Assembly: GCA_965208065.1 (NCBI GenBank)
Contig: OZ242313.1
Location: 4,464,001-4,528,000 of the forward strand
Direction: 5' to 3'
Source: Bin103 sp002238925
Lineage (GTDB): Bacteria; Spirochaetota; Spirochaetia; SZUA-6; Bin103
DNA length: 64,000 nucleotides
Part shown: piece by piece, positions 28,000-35,911 of the stretch
Layout of the letters: the number at the start of each line of letters is the position of its first letter
Position numbering within the stretch: position 1 is the stretch's first letter
Made by a program: the position numbers and the translations under genes
Notes under the pieces: model-generated
Database searches by the model: none
The model's input: only the letters and a program-made list of their open reading frames with translations
What the model was told of the DNA's origin: nothing

Positions 28000-28043
28000 T
28001 CGATCCTTCTGCCTGGGTCGAAACGCTGCGAAAGGATGGGGCC
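27981..28043 (+). pseudogene. VapC-type PIN toxin, N-terminal remnant
   Basis: Overlapping the vapB end in another frame: SSILIDPSAWVETLRKDGARR. ILIDPSAWVE is the first beta strand and catalytic Asp of VapC proteins. After about 20 codons the similarity ends in low-complexity sequence and no further PIN acidic residues follow, so the toxin is lost. Confidence 0.7.
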
Positions 28044-28160
28044 CGGCGACCCGAACGCCGGCCGGACAATCGGCACGCCGCCGTAGCCGCCGCATCCGGT
28101 AACCGGATCCGCCAACCGAGGCAGTCACTCGCCGTCAACCGCCGCGCGCGGGGCGGCGTG
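28044..28160. other. Non-coding scar after the VapC remnant
   Basis: A 117-bp stretch between the toxin remnant and the convergent lyase gene. No ORF with coding character, no recognised repeat. It probably holds the end of the deletion that removed vapC. Confidence 0.4.
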
Positions 28161-29144
28161 TCAGGCGTTACCGGCGGAGCGGCCTTCCTGCTGAAGGCGG
28201 CGCGCCAGGGTCAGCGTGCGCTGCGCCCGCCGCACCACCGGCATGTCGATCATGCGCCCGTCCAGCGCCACGGCGCCGCGCCCGGCAGCCTGCGCCGCGT
28301 CGTAGGCGTCGACCACGGCGCGCGCGTCCGCCACCGCCGCCGCCGGCGGGGTAAACACTTCGTTGCAGGCAGCGACCTGGAGCGGGTGCACGCACAGCTT
28401 GCCCTGAAACCCGAGCCGGCGCGCCGCCAGCGCCTCCGCGCGCACCCGGTCGGGGTCGCGCAGGTGGGTGCTCGGCGAATCGAGCGGCGGCTCCAGGCCG
28501 GCGGCGGCGGCAGCCACCGTCAACCGCGTGCGCGGGTACAGCAGTTCCGGTTCGACGCCGGACGCCTGATCCGAAAATCCGCGCCGGCCGACGATCCCAG
28601 TGCGTCGACTCACGTCGCCTTCCGTGTCGCGGAGTGGCCATGCCGGCTCGGTACCCACCTCGACGCCGTAGTCCAGCGCTCCGAACGCGGCCACGCAGTC
28701 GCGGCCAAGCGATGCGGACGCCTCCATCAGTACGTCCGCATCGCGCACGCCGCGCGCGGTTTCGATCAGCACCACCAGGAACGTCGAACCGGCAGCCAGG
28801 CCGGCCGCCGTTTCCCGGAGCTCCAGCTCGCCGGCCAGGCCGCGCAGCTCCGCGGCGTGCTCGACCTTCGGCACCATCAGCCCGCCTACCGCCGCCAGCG
28901 GCACCGCGGCGAGGTCGGCGGCGTGGTCCGGGTCGGCGATCGGGTTGACCCGCACCAGCAGCCGCCCGCGCGCCACCTCCGGCAAGGCCGGGGCGATCAT
29001 CTCGCGCGCCGCGGCACGCTGGTCGGCCGGCACCGAGTCCTCCAGGTCGATGATCACCTTGTCCGCCCCGGCGGCCGCCGCCTTGGCATAGCGGTCGGGC
29101 CGGTTGGCGGGCACGAACAGCAGCGACCGGGCCGGCAACACCAT
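28161..29144 (-). CDS. HpcH/HpaI aldolase/citrate lyase-type (CitE-like) protein with an inserted segment
   Basis: A 327-residue TIM-barrel lyase of the CitE-like group that cleaves acyl-CoA thioesters such as malyl- or citramalyl-CoA. Arg in SLLFVPANRPDRYAKA (residues 7-22), the metal/acid site in KVIIDLEDSVP (~29-39), and VPKVEHAAEL (~92) and IETARGV (~128) are in place. After FGALDYGVEVGTE (~160) comes an extra block of about 25-30 residues (AWPLRDTEGDVSRRTGIVGR...) before ELLYPRTRLT, absent from typical relatives. Same direction as the CoA transferase upstream, 3 bp gap. Confidence 0.85.
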   Translation of the reverse strand: MVLPARSLLFVPANRPDRYAKAAAAGADKVIIDLEDSVPADQRAAAREMIAPALPEVARGRLLVRVNPIADPDHAADLAAVPLAAVGGLMVPKVEHAAELRGLAGELELRETAAGLAAGSTFLVVLIETARGVRDADVLMEASASLGRDCVAAFGALDYGVEVGTEPAWPLRDTEGDVSRRTGIVGRRGFSDQASGVEPELLYPRTRLTVAAAAAGLEPPLDSPSTHLRDPDRVRAEALAARRLGFQGKLCVHPLQVAACNEVFTPPAAAVADARAVVDAYDAAQAAGRGAVALDGRMIDMPVVRRAQRTLTLARRLQQEGRSAGNA

Positions 29145-29147
29145 CGG

Positions 29148-30383
29148 TCAGCCCCCCGTGCCAGGGGACGCCGCAGTGAACGCGCCCGACGCCAGCAGGC
29201 GGGCGACTTGCTCTTCGTCGTAGCCCAGCACGTCGGACAGCACTTCCCGGGTGTGCTGGCCAAGCGTCGGCGGCGGCGTGAAGGTGTCGGGGCCGGCGTC
29301 GGACAGCTTGATCGGGTTGCCGGACGCCGGGCGCGAGCCGCCGCCCGGCAGCGGTATGGGGGCCACCATGCCGCGTGCCGCCGCCTGCGGATCGGCCAGC
29401 GCTTCGGCGAGCGTGTTGACGGGCGCGAACGGCAGCCGCTCGGCGGCCAGCGCCTGCATCCACTCCTCGCGCGGGCGGGTGGCGAGGATCGCCTCCATCG
29501 CCGCGTTGATCGCACTCCGCGCCGCGATCCGGTTGCCCCGCGTGCGTAGCCGGGCATCCGCCAGCATCTCCAGGTGGGTGCGCACCGCCGGCGGATGGTC
29601 CAACCGCCCGAGCGCGCGCAGCAGGCCGCTCCACTGCGCTTCGGTCACCACCGTCACGAACAGCGGAGCGCTGGCCGTGGCGTACGCGTTGTAGGGCACG
29701 TGCAATTCATGCTCGTTGCCCAGGCGGCGGGGCGGCCTGGCCGATGCCAACTGCATGGTACAGAAGTAGTTCTGCATCGAAAGCTGGACGTCGAACATGG
29801 CCAGGTCGACGTGCTGGCCGCGACCGGTACGCTCGCGCGCCACCACCGCGGCCAGGATGCCCAGCGCGCCGGCCATGCCGGAGCACAAATCGGCGTACGC
29901 CAGCGCCGCCCGCACCGGCCTCCCGTCCGGCTCGCCGGTCAGGCCCATGACGCCGGCGTAAGCCTGTATGTTGGCGTCGAACGCCGCGCGGTCCCGGCCC
30001 GGACCGGTCAGCCCGTAGCCGGTGATTGAGCACATGATGATGCGCGGGTTGAGCGCAGCCAGCGCCGGGTACTCGATGCCCAGACGCGCGGTGACGCCGG
30101 GGCGGTAGTTCTCCAGCACCACGTCCGCCCAGCGCACCAGGTCTGCGAACGCCGCCTTGCCGGCGGGATGCTTGAGGTCGATCACCATGCCGCGCTTGTT
30201 GCGCTGGTTGGTGTGGATGTGGGGCGCCAGCCCCTCCTCGGTGACCAGGGCGCGGGCGGCGTCGCCGGCCGGTGGCTCCACCTTGATCACGTCCGCGCCC
30301 AGGTCGGCCAGCAGCGCGCCCGAGTAGGGGCCGGCCACGACCGTGGACAGGTCGATCAGCCGCAGCCCCGCCAGCGGTTTCAC
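29148..30383 (-). CDS. Family III CoA transferase (CaiB/BaiF)
   Basis: This 411-residue CoA transferase moves CoA between carboxylic acids. It begins MKPLAGLRLIDLSTVVAGPYSGALLADLGADVIKVEPPAGD, the family N-terminal fold; Asp ~169 in LAYADLCSGMAGALG is the catalytic nucleophile position, and the Asn/Arg region HTNQRNKRGMVIDLK (~57-71) is conserved. The C-terminus returns to the first domain in the intertwined ring fold. It lies between MaoC and CitE-like genes, all on the minus strand with 3-10 bp gaps, which implies a three-step CoA pathway. Confidence 0.92.
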   Translation of the reverse strand: MKPLAGLRLIDLSTVVAGPYSGALLADLGADVIKVEPPAGDAARALVTEEGLAPHIHTNQRNKRGMVIDLKHPAGKAAFADLVRWADVVLENYRPGVTARLGIEYPALAALNPRIIMCSITGYGLTGPGRDRAAFDANIQAYAGVMGLTGEPDGRPVRAALAYADLCSGMAGALGILAAVVARERTGRGQHVDLAMFDVQLSMQNYFCTMQLASARPPRRLGNEHELHVPYNAYATASAPLFVTVVTEAQWSGLLRALGRLDHPPAVRTHLEMLADARLRTRGNRIAARSAINAAMEAILATRPREEWMQALAAERLPFAPVNTLAEALADPQAAARGMVAPIPLPGGGSRPASGNPIKLSDAGPDTFTPPPTLGQHTREVLSDVLGYDEEQVARLLASGAFTAASPGTGG

Positions 30384-30393
30384 GGCGGCGCGG

Positions 30394-30912
30394 TCAACGC
30401 CCGTTGGCTACCGGAAACGACACCCGCGGCGCCGCGTCCCGGCGGTAGATCATCGCGCTGCGGGTGTACTCCAGCACCACGGCGCCGTCCTGGTTGATGC
30501 CGCGCGAGCGGAACCGCACGATGCCCGCCTCGGGGTAGGACTTGGAGTCGCGCCGCGCCAGGATCTCGGTCTCGCAGTAAATGGTGTCGCCCAGGAACAC
30601 CGGGTTGGGCAGCTTGATCTCCTCCCAGCCCAGGTTGGCCATGGCGTGCTCGGTGACGTCGTTCACGCTCATGCCGGTAACGAGCGCCAGGGTAAAGGTG
30701 CTGTTGACCAGGATCCTGCCCCAGCGCGAATCGGCGGCGTAACGGGCGTCGAAGTGCAGCGGGTTGGTGTTGTGGGTCAGTTGGGTGAACAGCGCGTTGT
30801 CGGCCTCGGTGACGGTGTGCCCCCAGCGGCTGCGGTACACCTCGCCCACGGCGAGATCCTCGTAAAATCGCCCGGTCCAGTCCGCGCGAACCTCGTGTGC
30901 CTTGCCGCTCAT
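30394..30912 (-). CDS. MaoC-family acyl-CoA hydratase/dehydratase
   Basis: ATG 30912 (MSGKAHEVRADWTGRFYEDL) opens a 172-residue hot-dog-fold enzyme. The active-site helix VTEADNALFTQLTHNTNPLHFD (~35-56) carries the conserved Asp and His. Its relatives hydrate or dehydrate C4/C5 CoA esters (mesaconyl-CoA, beta-methylmalyl-CoA). It heads a minus-strand operon with the CoA transferase and the CitE-like lyase. Divergent upstream region is short because the HigA gene ends 69 bp away. Confidence 0.9.
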   Translation of the reverse strand: MSGKAHEVRADWTGRFYEDLAVGEVYRSRWGHTVTEADNALFTQLTHNTNPLHFDARYAADSRWGRILVNSTFTLALVTGMSVNDVTEHAMANLGWEEIKLPNPVFLGDTIYCETEILARRDSKSYPEAGIVRFRSRGINQDGAVVLEYTRSAMIYRRDAAPRVSFPVANGR

Positions 30913-30980
30913 GGTGCCCGGAGTGTAGCCCCTTCCGGGCGTGCTGTCAGCGCGCGACCGTCCCCTCGTATGCCGCGGGG

Positions 30981-31289
30981 TTACGACGCGGTGGGCTCCA
31001 GGGCCTGGTGCAGGTCCCAGTCCGCCTGCAGCCGCATCCAGAACTGCGGAGAGGTTTGCAGCAGGCTCGACAGTCTTATCGCCGTGTCCGCGGTGACGCG
31101 CCGCCGCCCCCGCACCACTTCGTTCAGCCGATTCAGCGAAATCCCGATCTGCTTCGCCGCCTCGGTCTGACGCAGCCCGAGCGGCTTGATGAATTCCTCG
31201 AGCAGCATCTCGCCGGGGGAAACGGCCGGCCCGAGCCAACTCGGATCCCTAGTGATAGTCTTCGACGCGGACCTCGTAGGCATGGCCAT
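30981..31289 (-). CDS. HigA-type antitoxin (XRE family)
   Basis: A 102-residue protein with a HigA-type helix-turn-helix: SPGEMLLEEFIKPLGLRQTEAAKQIGISLNRLNEVVRGRRRVTADTAIRLS (~25-75). HigA proteins bind the operon promoter and neutralise HigB. It follows higB-like 31249-31539 in the toxin-first order usual for HigBA. Their ends overlap 41 bp; the true start could be a later codon near SPGEM. Both partners seem intact. Confidence 0.88.
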   Translation of the reverse strand: MAMPTRSASKTITRDPSWLGPAVSPGEMLLEEFIKPLGLRQTEAAKQIGISLNRLNEVVRGRRRVTADTAIRLSSLLQTSPQFWMRLQADWDLHQALEPTAS

Positions 31290-31539
31290 CCTCCCATCGG
31301 AACGTCAGGCGGAATTGATCGTTGATCCTGATGCTGTGCCGGTCGGACTGCGCACCGCGCAATCGTTTCAGCCGATTGCCTGCGGGAATCCGCAGGTCGT
31401 CGAGCCCTACCGCCACGTCCAAGGCCTTCAGCTTCCGTTGCGCGGCGCGCCAGACATCTCGTGGAATCCGTCTCGATTGACGCGTGTCGCGCTCACGAAA
31501 CAGATCCGCGGTCGTCTCGTCGGCAAAGGAATGTATCAT
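31249..31539 (-). CDS. HigB-type toxin (RelE superfamily)
   Basis: 96 residues: MIHSFADETTADLFRERDTRQSRRIP, then LRIPAGNRLKRLRGAQSDRHSIRINDQFRLTFRWEDGHAYEV, the HigB ribosome-dependent RNase fold with the basic cluster (Arg in RLKRLRG and SIRINDQFRLTFRW). These toxins cut mRNA on the ribosome. ATG 31539 lies next to a divergently transcribed dehydrogenase gene region, so the promoter is in 31540-31716. Confidence 0.9.
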   Translation of the reverse strand: MIHSFADETTADLFRERDTRQSRRIPRDVWRAAQRKLKALDVAVGLDDLRIPAGNRLKRLRGAQSDRHSIRINDQFRLTFRWEDGHAYEVRVEDYH

Positions 31540-31716
31540 ATGGACGGATTCATTTCGCCTGACCAGTTACACGATACACGAGTACCATGTATTCGTCTAC
31601 CTTGACTTGATGGTCGATCCGATCACCGTGCGACCGTGGAGGCGCTTGACGGATTGGCTGCCGGCTGCGTTACTGGCGGCAGCACCAACGACAGGATGTC
31701 TGAGGGAGGTTCGACG

Positions 31717-32763
31717 ATGGGTAGAACGGCACGCGCGAGCGTGATGGCCGGCAAGGGGTTCGAGATTCGCGAGTATCCGGTTCCGGAGCCGGAGCCGGGG
31801 AGAGTACTGGTCAAGCAGGAGATGGGCGGCATCTGCGGCACCGACCTGCACAACTGGCAGTTCCAGCGCCTCGGCTACGACGTCATCCTCGGCCACGAGA
31901 ATGTCGGCACGCTCGATGCGCTCGGCGACGGGGTGAGCGAAGATGCGGCCGGCAACCCGGTGCAGGTTGGCGACCGGGTGGTGGTATCCCCGCATCTCGG
32001 CGTCGGCTTCCAACCGATTGATCGCGCACCCGGATTGCGTGGCGGTTTCGGCCAGTACATCTACCTGTGGAATCCCACCAACGTGTTCCTGAAGACCGAC
32101 CTGCCGCCCGAGATCGCGGTGCTCACCGAGCCGTCCGCCTGCTCCTACCACTGCGTGTCGCGCGCCGGCATCCAGCTCGGCGACACGGTGGTGATCCAGG
32201 GCACCGGCCCGATCGGGCTGCTGGCGATTGCCTGGGCCAGGCGCGCCGGCGCCGGCCGGCTGATCGCGGTGGGCGGCCCCGCCGGGCGCCTGGAGTTCGC
32301 CGAGCGGCTCGGCGCCGACCTGGTGATCAACATCGAGGAGGTGCCGGACGCCGAGGAGCGCATACGGATGGTGCGCGACAACACGCCGCGCGGCGCCGGC
32401 GCCGACGTGGTGTGCGAGTGCGCCGGTTTCCTGGCCGCGATTCCCGAGGGGCTCGAATACCTGCGGCGCAGCGGCACCTACGTCGAGTTCGGCCACTTCG
32501 TGGACACCGGCGCCTTCGAGTGCAACCCCAACCAGATGCTGATGCGCAAGAACCTGCGCCTGGAGGCCGCCTGGGGCTTCGAAGGCCCCCACTTCGTGCG
32601 CTCGCTGGCGCTGCTGGAGCAATACGCCTCGCTGTTCGACGGGTTCGTGAGCCACGTCATCCCGCTGGAACGGGTCCCGGACGGCTTCGACGCCCTGGAC
32701 ACCAACTACCGGCTGGACGGCCGCGACGCGCTGAAGATCGCCATCGCCGCCAACAGCGAGTAA
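31717..32763 (+). CDS. Zinc-binding alcohol dehydrogenase family protein
   Basis: ATG 31717 follows GAGGGAGG seven bases ahead, giving 348 residues. The catalytic zinc site is Cys in GGICGTDLH (~38) and His/Glu in LGHENVG (~58-59). The structural zinc loop of four cysteines is missing; a shorter VVVSPHLGVGFQP segment stands in its place. The nucleotide-binding motif VVIQGTGPIGLLAIAWARRAGAG is at ~160-182. FGHFVDTGAFECNPNQMLMRKNLRLEAAWGF (~260-290) is characteristic of a small sub-branch. The substrate is unknown. It converges on the aldo/keto reductase 8 bp away. Confidence 0.88.
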   Translation: MGRTARASVMAGKGFEIREYPVPEPEPGRVLVKQEMGGICGTDLHNWQFQRLGYDVILGHENVGTLDALGDGVSEDAAGNPVQVGDRVVVSPHLGVGFQPIDRAPGLRGGFGQYIYLWNPTNVFLKTDLPPEIAVLTEPSACSYHCVSRAGIQLGDTVVIQGTGPIGLLAIAWARRAGAGRLIAVGGPAGRLEFAERLGADLVINIEEVPDAEERIRMVRDNTPRGAGADVVCECAGFLAAIPEGLEYLRRSGTYVEFGHFVDTGAFECNPNQMLMRKNLRLEAAWGFEGPHFVRSLALLEQYASLFDGFVSHVIPLERVPDGFDALDTNYRLDGRDALKIAIAANSE

Positions 32764-32770
32764 CGGTCCC

Positions 32771-33730
32771 TTACACGCCGCGGATGGTGAAGTCGGCGGC
32801 CAGCTCCTGCCACACCTCCTCGGCGATCGGGTGGAGCGCGGCGCGCACGCCTGCTTCCAGGTGGTCGGGCGAGCCGGTGCCGATCATCTGGGAGGAGATG
32901 CGTGGGTCGCGCAGTCCGAACTGCACGCTGAGCGCCAGCAGGTCGATGTCCCGGTCGCGGCACCAGTGCCAGAGCCGGGTGGCGCGCTCCACCTCCCACG
33001 GCTCGATGTAGCTGATATCGCCCGGCTGGAAGCCGGGCCGGGCGCTGAAACGGCGCTCCACCGTCCGCGGATCCTCGCCGCCGAGCAAGCCGTGGCGCAC
33101 CATCTGGGCGTTCAGCAGCCCCACCCCATGGCGCTCCGCCGACGGCAGCAGCCGCTCCGCCGCCGCTTGGCTGATCAGGCTGTAGTCGCGGTAGGTCAGC
33201 GACGCCTCGCAACAGCCGGTCTCGTGAAACGCGCAGTGCAGATCCAGGCCGCGCACCCCGAGCCCGATGTGGCGCACCACCCCCTGCCGTTTCAGTTCCT
33301 GCAGCGCCTCCAGCGCGCGTCCGGGGCCGAGCGCCTGCTCAATCCGGTCCGGGTCGTGGATGTGCACCACGTCCAGATAGTCGGTCTTCAGGATGCGCAG
33401 GCTCTCGTCGATGCTCCAGCGGGTGGCGTCCGCCGAGTAGTCGTACGGCCGCGACCGCGTCCCGGTCTTGGTACACAGAACCAGGTCGGCGCGCTTGCCG
33501 CCCTGCGCCCACCACGCTGCCAGCGCCAAGCCGAGCCGCCGCTCGCTCTCGCCGTCCCCGTATAGCGGCGAGGTATCGATCAGATTGACGCCCAACTCGA
33601 GCGCGCGGTGCACGGTCTGCGCCGCCACCTCATCGTCGACCCGCCCGAACGGTGCCGCGCCGAGCGAAACCGCCGATACCTTCAGCCCGGTGTTGCCCAG
33701 CGGCCGCAGCGGCAAGGAAGTTTCCGTCAT
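32771..33730 (-). CDS. Aldo/keto reductase (L-fucose/galactose dehydrogenase-like)
   Basis: The 319-residue NAD(P)-dependent oxidoreductase carries the family tetrad: Asp in NLIDTSPLYGDGESE (~50-63, with the Tyr in PLYG), Lys in LVLCTKTGTRS (~88) and His in VVHIHDPD (~120). GLGVRGLDLHCAFHETGC (~155) is reminiscent of L-fucose dehydrogenase-type members. ATG 33730 is used; GTG 33739 three codons upstream is possible. Neighbouring sugar dehydrogenases and enolase-type dehydratases suggest sugar oxidation. Confidence 0.88.
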   Translation of the reverse strand: MTETSLPLRPLGNTGLKVSAVSLGAAPFGRVDDEVAAQTVHRALELGVNLIDTSPLYGDGESERRLGLALAAWWAQGGKRADLVLCTKTGTRSRPYDYSADATRWSIDESLRILKTDYLDVVHIHDPDRIEQALGPGRALEALQELKRQGVVRHIGLGVRGLDLHCAFHETGCCEASLTYRDYSLISQAAAERLLPSAERHGVGLLNAQMVRHGLLGGEDPRTVERRFSARPGFQPGDISYIEPWEVERATRLWHWCRDRDIDLLALSVQFGLRDPRISSQMIGTGSPDHLEAGVRAALHPIAEEVWQELAADFTIRGV

Positions 33731-33822
33731 GCGCCGCACCCTACCCCAATGCCGGCGCCGGTGCCAGCGGTTCCGATTCCATCTTGATATGAGAAGAATT
33801 CTAACTTATTCTTGAAATCGTC

Positions 33823-34074
33823 ATGAAGACGAAGGTCGGAACCCTGATCGATGCCGAACTGCTGAAGGAGGTAAGGCGCGCCGCCGCGGAGGACGGGAAA
33901 CGGCTGTGCGACCTGTTCGCCGAGGCCCTTGCCGGATACCTCGCGGAGCGTGCTCCGGAGCCTCGCCGCGCGCTGCACGCGTACCGCCGCTTTTGCAACC
34001 ACCCGATAGGCGGACCGGGCGTGGGCATGGACGATCTGCGCGCGATCGTCCACGACGATCTGCTGGCGCGGTGA
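33823..34074 (+). CDS. Putative antitoxin of a PIN-type TA pair
   Basis: An 83-residue protein, MKTKVGTLIDAELLKEVRRAAAEDGKRLCDLFAEALAGYLAE, with a CopG/ribbon-helix-helix-like N-terminal half. Its TGA overlaps the GTG start of the following PIN protein (GTGA at 34071-34074), the usual antitoxin-toxin arrangement. The tail HDDLLAR may bind the toxin. I cannot match it to a named antitoxin family. Confidence 0.7.
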   Translation: MKTKVGTLIDAELLKEVRRAAAEDGKRLCDLFAEALAGYLAERAPEPRRALHAYRRFCNHPIGGPGVGMDDLRAIVHDDLLAR

Positions 34075-34592
34075 AGGATACGGACATCGCCGACGGCGCG
34101 CGGTGCGTGCTGGACGCGAACGTTCTGATCTACGCAGAAGAAGGACACTCGAAGCAGGCAAGCGCCCTGCTGGCGCGGTGTGCCGAGGGCGCAGTCAGCG
34201 GTGTTATCCCGTTTGCCGCGCTCCTCGAGGTGTGTCACAAGCTCATGCTGATCGAGGCGCGCGCCCGCAACAAGATCTCGGGGTCGAATCCGGCCCGCAA
34301 GTTGTCCGAGCAGCCGGAAGTCGTGAAATCACTGCATGAATATCAGGCCAAGGTCGACGCACTCATCGACATGGGTATGCGCGTCGAGGAACATTGCCTC
34401 GCAGACTATGCCCGTGCCGTGGAACTACAATCCGCGTACGGTCTGCTCACCATCGACTCCGTGATCCTCGCCACGGCCCTGCGTGTCCACGCCGATCATC
34501 TGGTGACTACCGACACGGGGTTTCGAGGAATCGACGAGTTGAGCGTAGTGATAGTCGACGACGTGGACATCCCGAAGCGGGCGGCACGCTGA
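34071..34592 (+). CDS. PIN-domain toxin
   Basis: Starting at GTG 34071, 173 residues: the first PIN strand CVLDANVLIYAEEGHSKQASALLARC contains the catalytic Asp; Glu in FAALLEVCHKL (~50) and the acid pair in YGLLTIDSVILATALRVHADHLVTTDTGF (~120-148) complete the PIN quartet (Asp in TIDSV, Asp in HADHL/TTDTG). The middle is longer than in minimal VapC toxins (extra helix RNKISGSNPARKLSEQPEVV), giving the PIN_18-like larger variant. Function: ribonuclease held in check by the preceding protein. Confidence 0.88.
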   Translation: MKDTDIADGARCVLDANVLIYAEEGHSKQASALLARCAEGAVSGVIPFAALLEVCHKLMLIEARARNKISGSNPARKLSEQPEVVKSLHEYQAKVDALIDMGMRVEEHCLADYARAVELQSAYGLLTIDSVILATALRVHADHLVTTDTGFRGIDELSVVIVDDVDIPKRAAR

Positions 34593-34684
34593 GCCGGAAG
34601 TAGCGGCGTCGACTCTCGATTGATTGCTCGACGGCTTTACCGGAACGGACGGTCGGCGTTACTATGAGACGAGCGAACGTACCG

Positions 34685-35365
34685 ATGACCGACGGCAACC
34701 CACACCGCGATCCAGCGACCCCGCAGGAGATCTGGGAGATTCTCCGCGAGATCTCCGCAGCGCAGCAGGAGACCGACCGCCAAATGCAGGAAACCGACCG
34801 GCGGCAGCAGGAGACCGACCGCCAAATGCAGGAGACCGACCGGCGGCTGCAGGAGACCGATCAATTGCTCACGCGGCAGGCACGGGCCGCCGACCGGCGC
34901 ATGGACAAGCTGGACGAGCTGTTCAACGGGCAGTGGGGCAAGCTGATCGAGTCCCTGGTGGAGGGCGACCTGATAGGGCTCCTGCAGCGGCGCGGCATCG
35001 CGGTGCAGCACACCGTGACCAACCCGCGGCAGAACTACGGTGAGCGACGCTGGGAGTTCGACATCGTCGCGATCAACGGTGAAGAGGTGGTGGTGGTGGA
35101 AGTCAAGACCACCCTCCGCGTGCCCGACCTCGATCGTTTCATCTCGCGGTTGAACGAGTTTCCGGAACTGATGCCCGAATACGCTTCGCGCCGGGTCTAC
35201 GGGGCGGTCGCGTATCTGAAGGCTTACCAGGAGTCGGACGTGCGAGCCGAGCGGCTGGGCCTGTTCGTGATTCGCGCCACCGGCAGCAGCGCCAGCATCA
35301 CCAACCGGGAAGAGTTCACGCCGCGCACGTTCGGTCCTCGAAGCACCGCTCCCAGCCGCCAATAG
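34685..35365 (+). CDS. Coiled-coil PD-(D/E)XK nuclease-like protein (DUF3782 type)
   Basis: About 226 residues from ATG 34685 (an ATG at 34664 adds seven codons). Residues ~28-62 are five heptads of the type QETDRQM/QETDRRQ, forming a coiled coil with LLTRQARAADRRMDKLDEL. The second half holds a nuclease-like core: Glu in KLIESLVEGD, Asp in WEFDIVAINGEEVVVVEVKTTL (~125-145, D...ExK). Such DUF3782 proteins are common in cyanobacteria and spirochaetes; their role is unknown, and the heptads suggest oligomerisation. Confidence 0.85.
   Translation: MTDGNPHRDPATPQEIWEILREISAAQQETDRQMQETDRRQQETDRQMQETDRRLQETDQLLTRQARAADRRMDKLDELFNGQWGKLIESLVEGDLIGLLQRRGIAVQHTVTNPRQNYGERRWEFDIVAINGEEVVVVEVKTTLRVPDLDRFISRLNEFPELMPEYASRRVYGAVAYLKAYQESDVRAERLGLFVIRATGSSASITNREEFTPRTFGPRSTAPSRQ
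34766..34870 (+). repeat. Tandem 21-bp repeats encoding heptads
   Basis: Five successive 21-bp units read QETDRQM, QETDRRQ, QETDRQM, QETDRRL, QETDQLL. Odd and even units alternate in sequence, so the actual duplicated unit may be 42 bp. Copy number could vary between strains by slippage. Confidence 0.9.
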
Positions 35366-35911
35366 CGCGGTCCCGCCCACCGTTCGCCCAGACGGCGAGA
35401 ATGCTGAACAAGAGCCGCGGGTTTGACAGCCTCGCCGCACATGTGCGAAGGTACCGATGTTAGCGACTTGGACGGAATGCCGATGATGTATGACTACGCG
35501 ATCCAGCCCTGCGACCGTTTGACGTCACTGGCGCTCCACAGCCGTCGACCAAGCTCAATCCCCTCCCCCCCCCCCCCCCGCAATTCCTTATACAACAAGC
35601 ACTAAGCGCTCGGTCTGAGGGTGCGGCGCGCCGCGCGCGCCACTTCACCAGCACCGCAGCGACCTCGTCCGCCTGCATGGCGGGCCGCCGGCGTTGCCGG
35701 TCACTCACCTTCGCTGCGTCGCCGTCCACCGCCCCACGCGGTGCTCCGAGCTCAAGGCCGCGTACGCGTTCACGGAGGTGCTCGATGCAGAACTGACTCG
35801 CACTCGGGGCTGGCGCCCTCACTTCCGGGCACCTGCGATTGTGGGTGTACCTCGAGAGTGGGCAAGGGCTGCACAGCGCGACCAACACTCTCGAATATCA
35901 GGAACCAAACG
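35366..35911. other. 546-bp intergenic region with a poly-C tract
   Basis: No gene is convincing here on either strand. The region carries the long cytosine run at 35565-35579 and, further right, a stretch (35620-35880) that is open in both strands by high GC but shows no recognisable family. A ribosome site CAGGAACC precedes the peptide-binding protein at its right end. Promoters for the peptide importer must lie here. Confidence 0.6.
35565..35579. repeat. 15-base homopolymeric C tract
   Basis: A run of 15 cytosines preceded by CCCT. It lies about 330 bp before the peptide-binding protein start. Such tracts can slip during replication; they also attract assembly errors. Confidence 0.8.

Noticed and set aside
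35460..35888. 142-codon minus-strand frame in the gap before the peptide receptor
   Set aside because: Spans the poly-C tract, no family resemblance and no good start; treated as non-coding.
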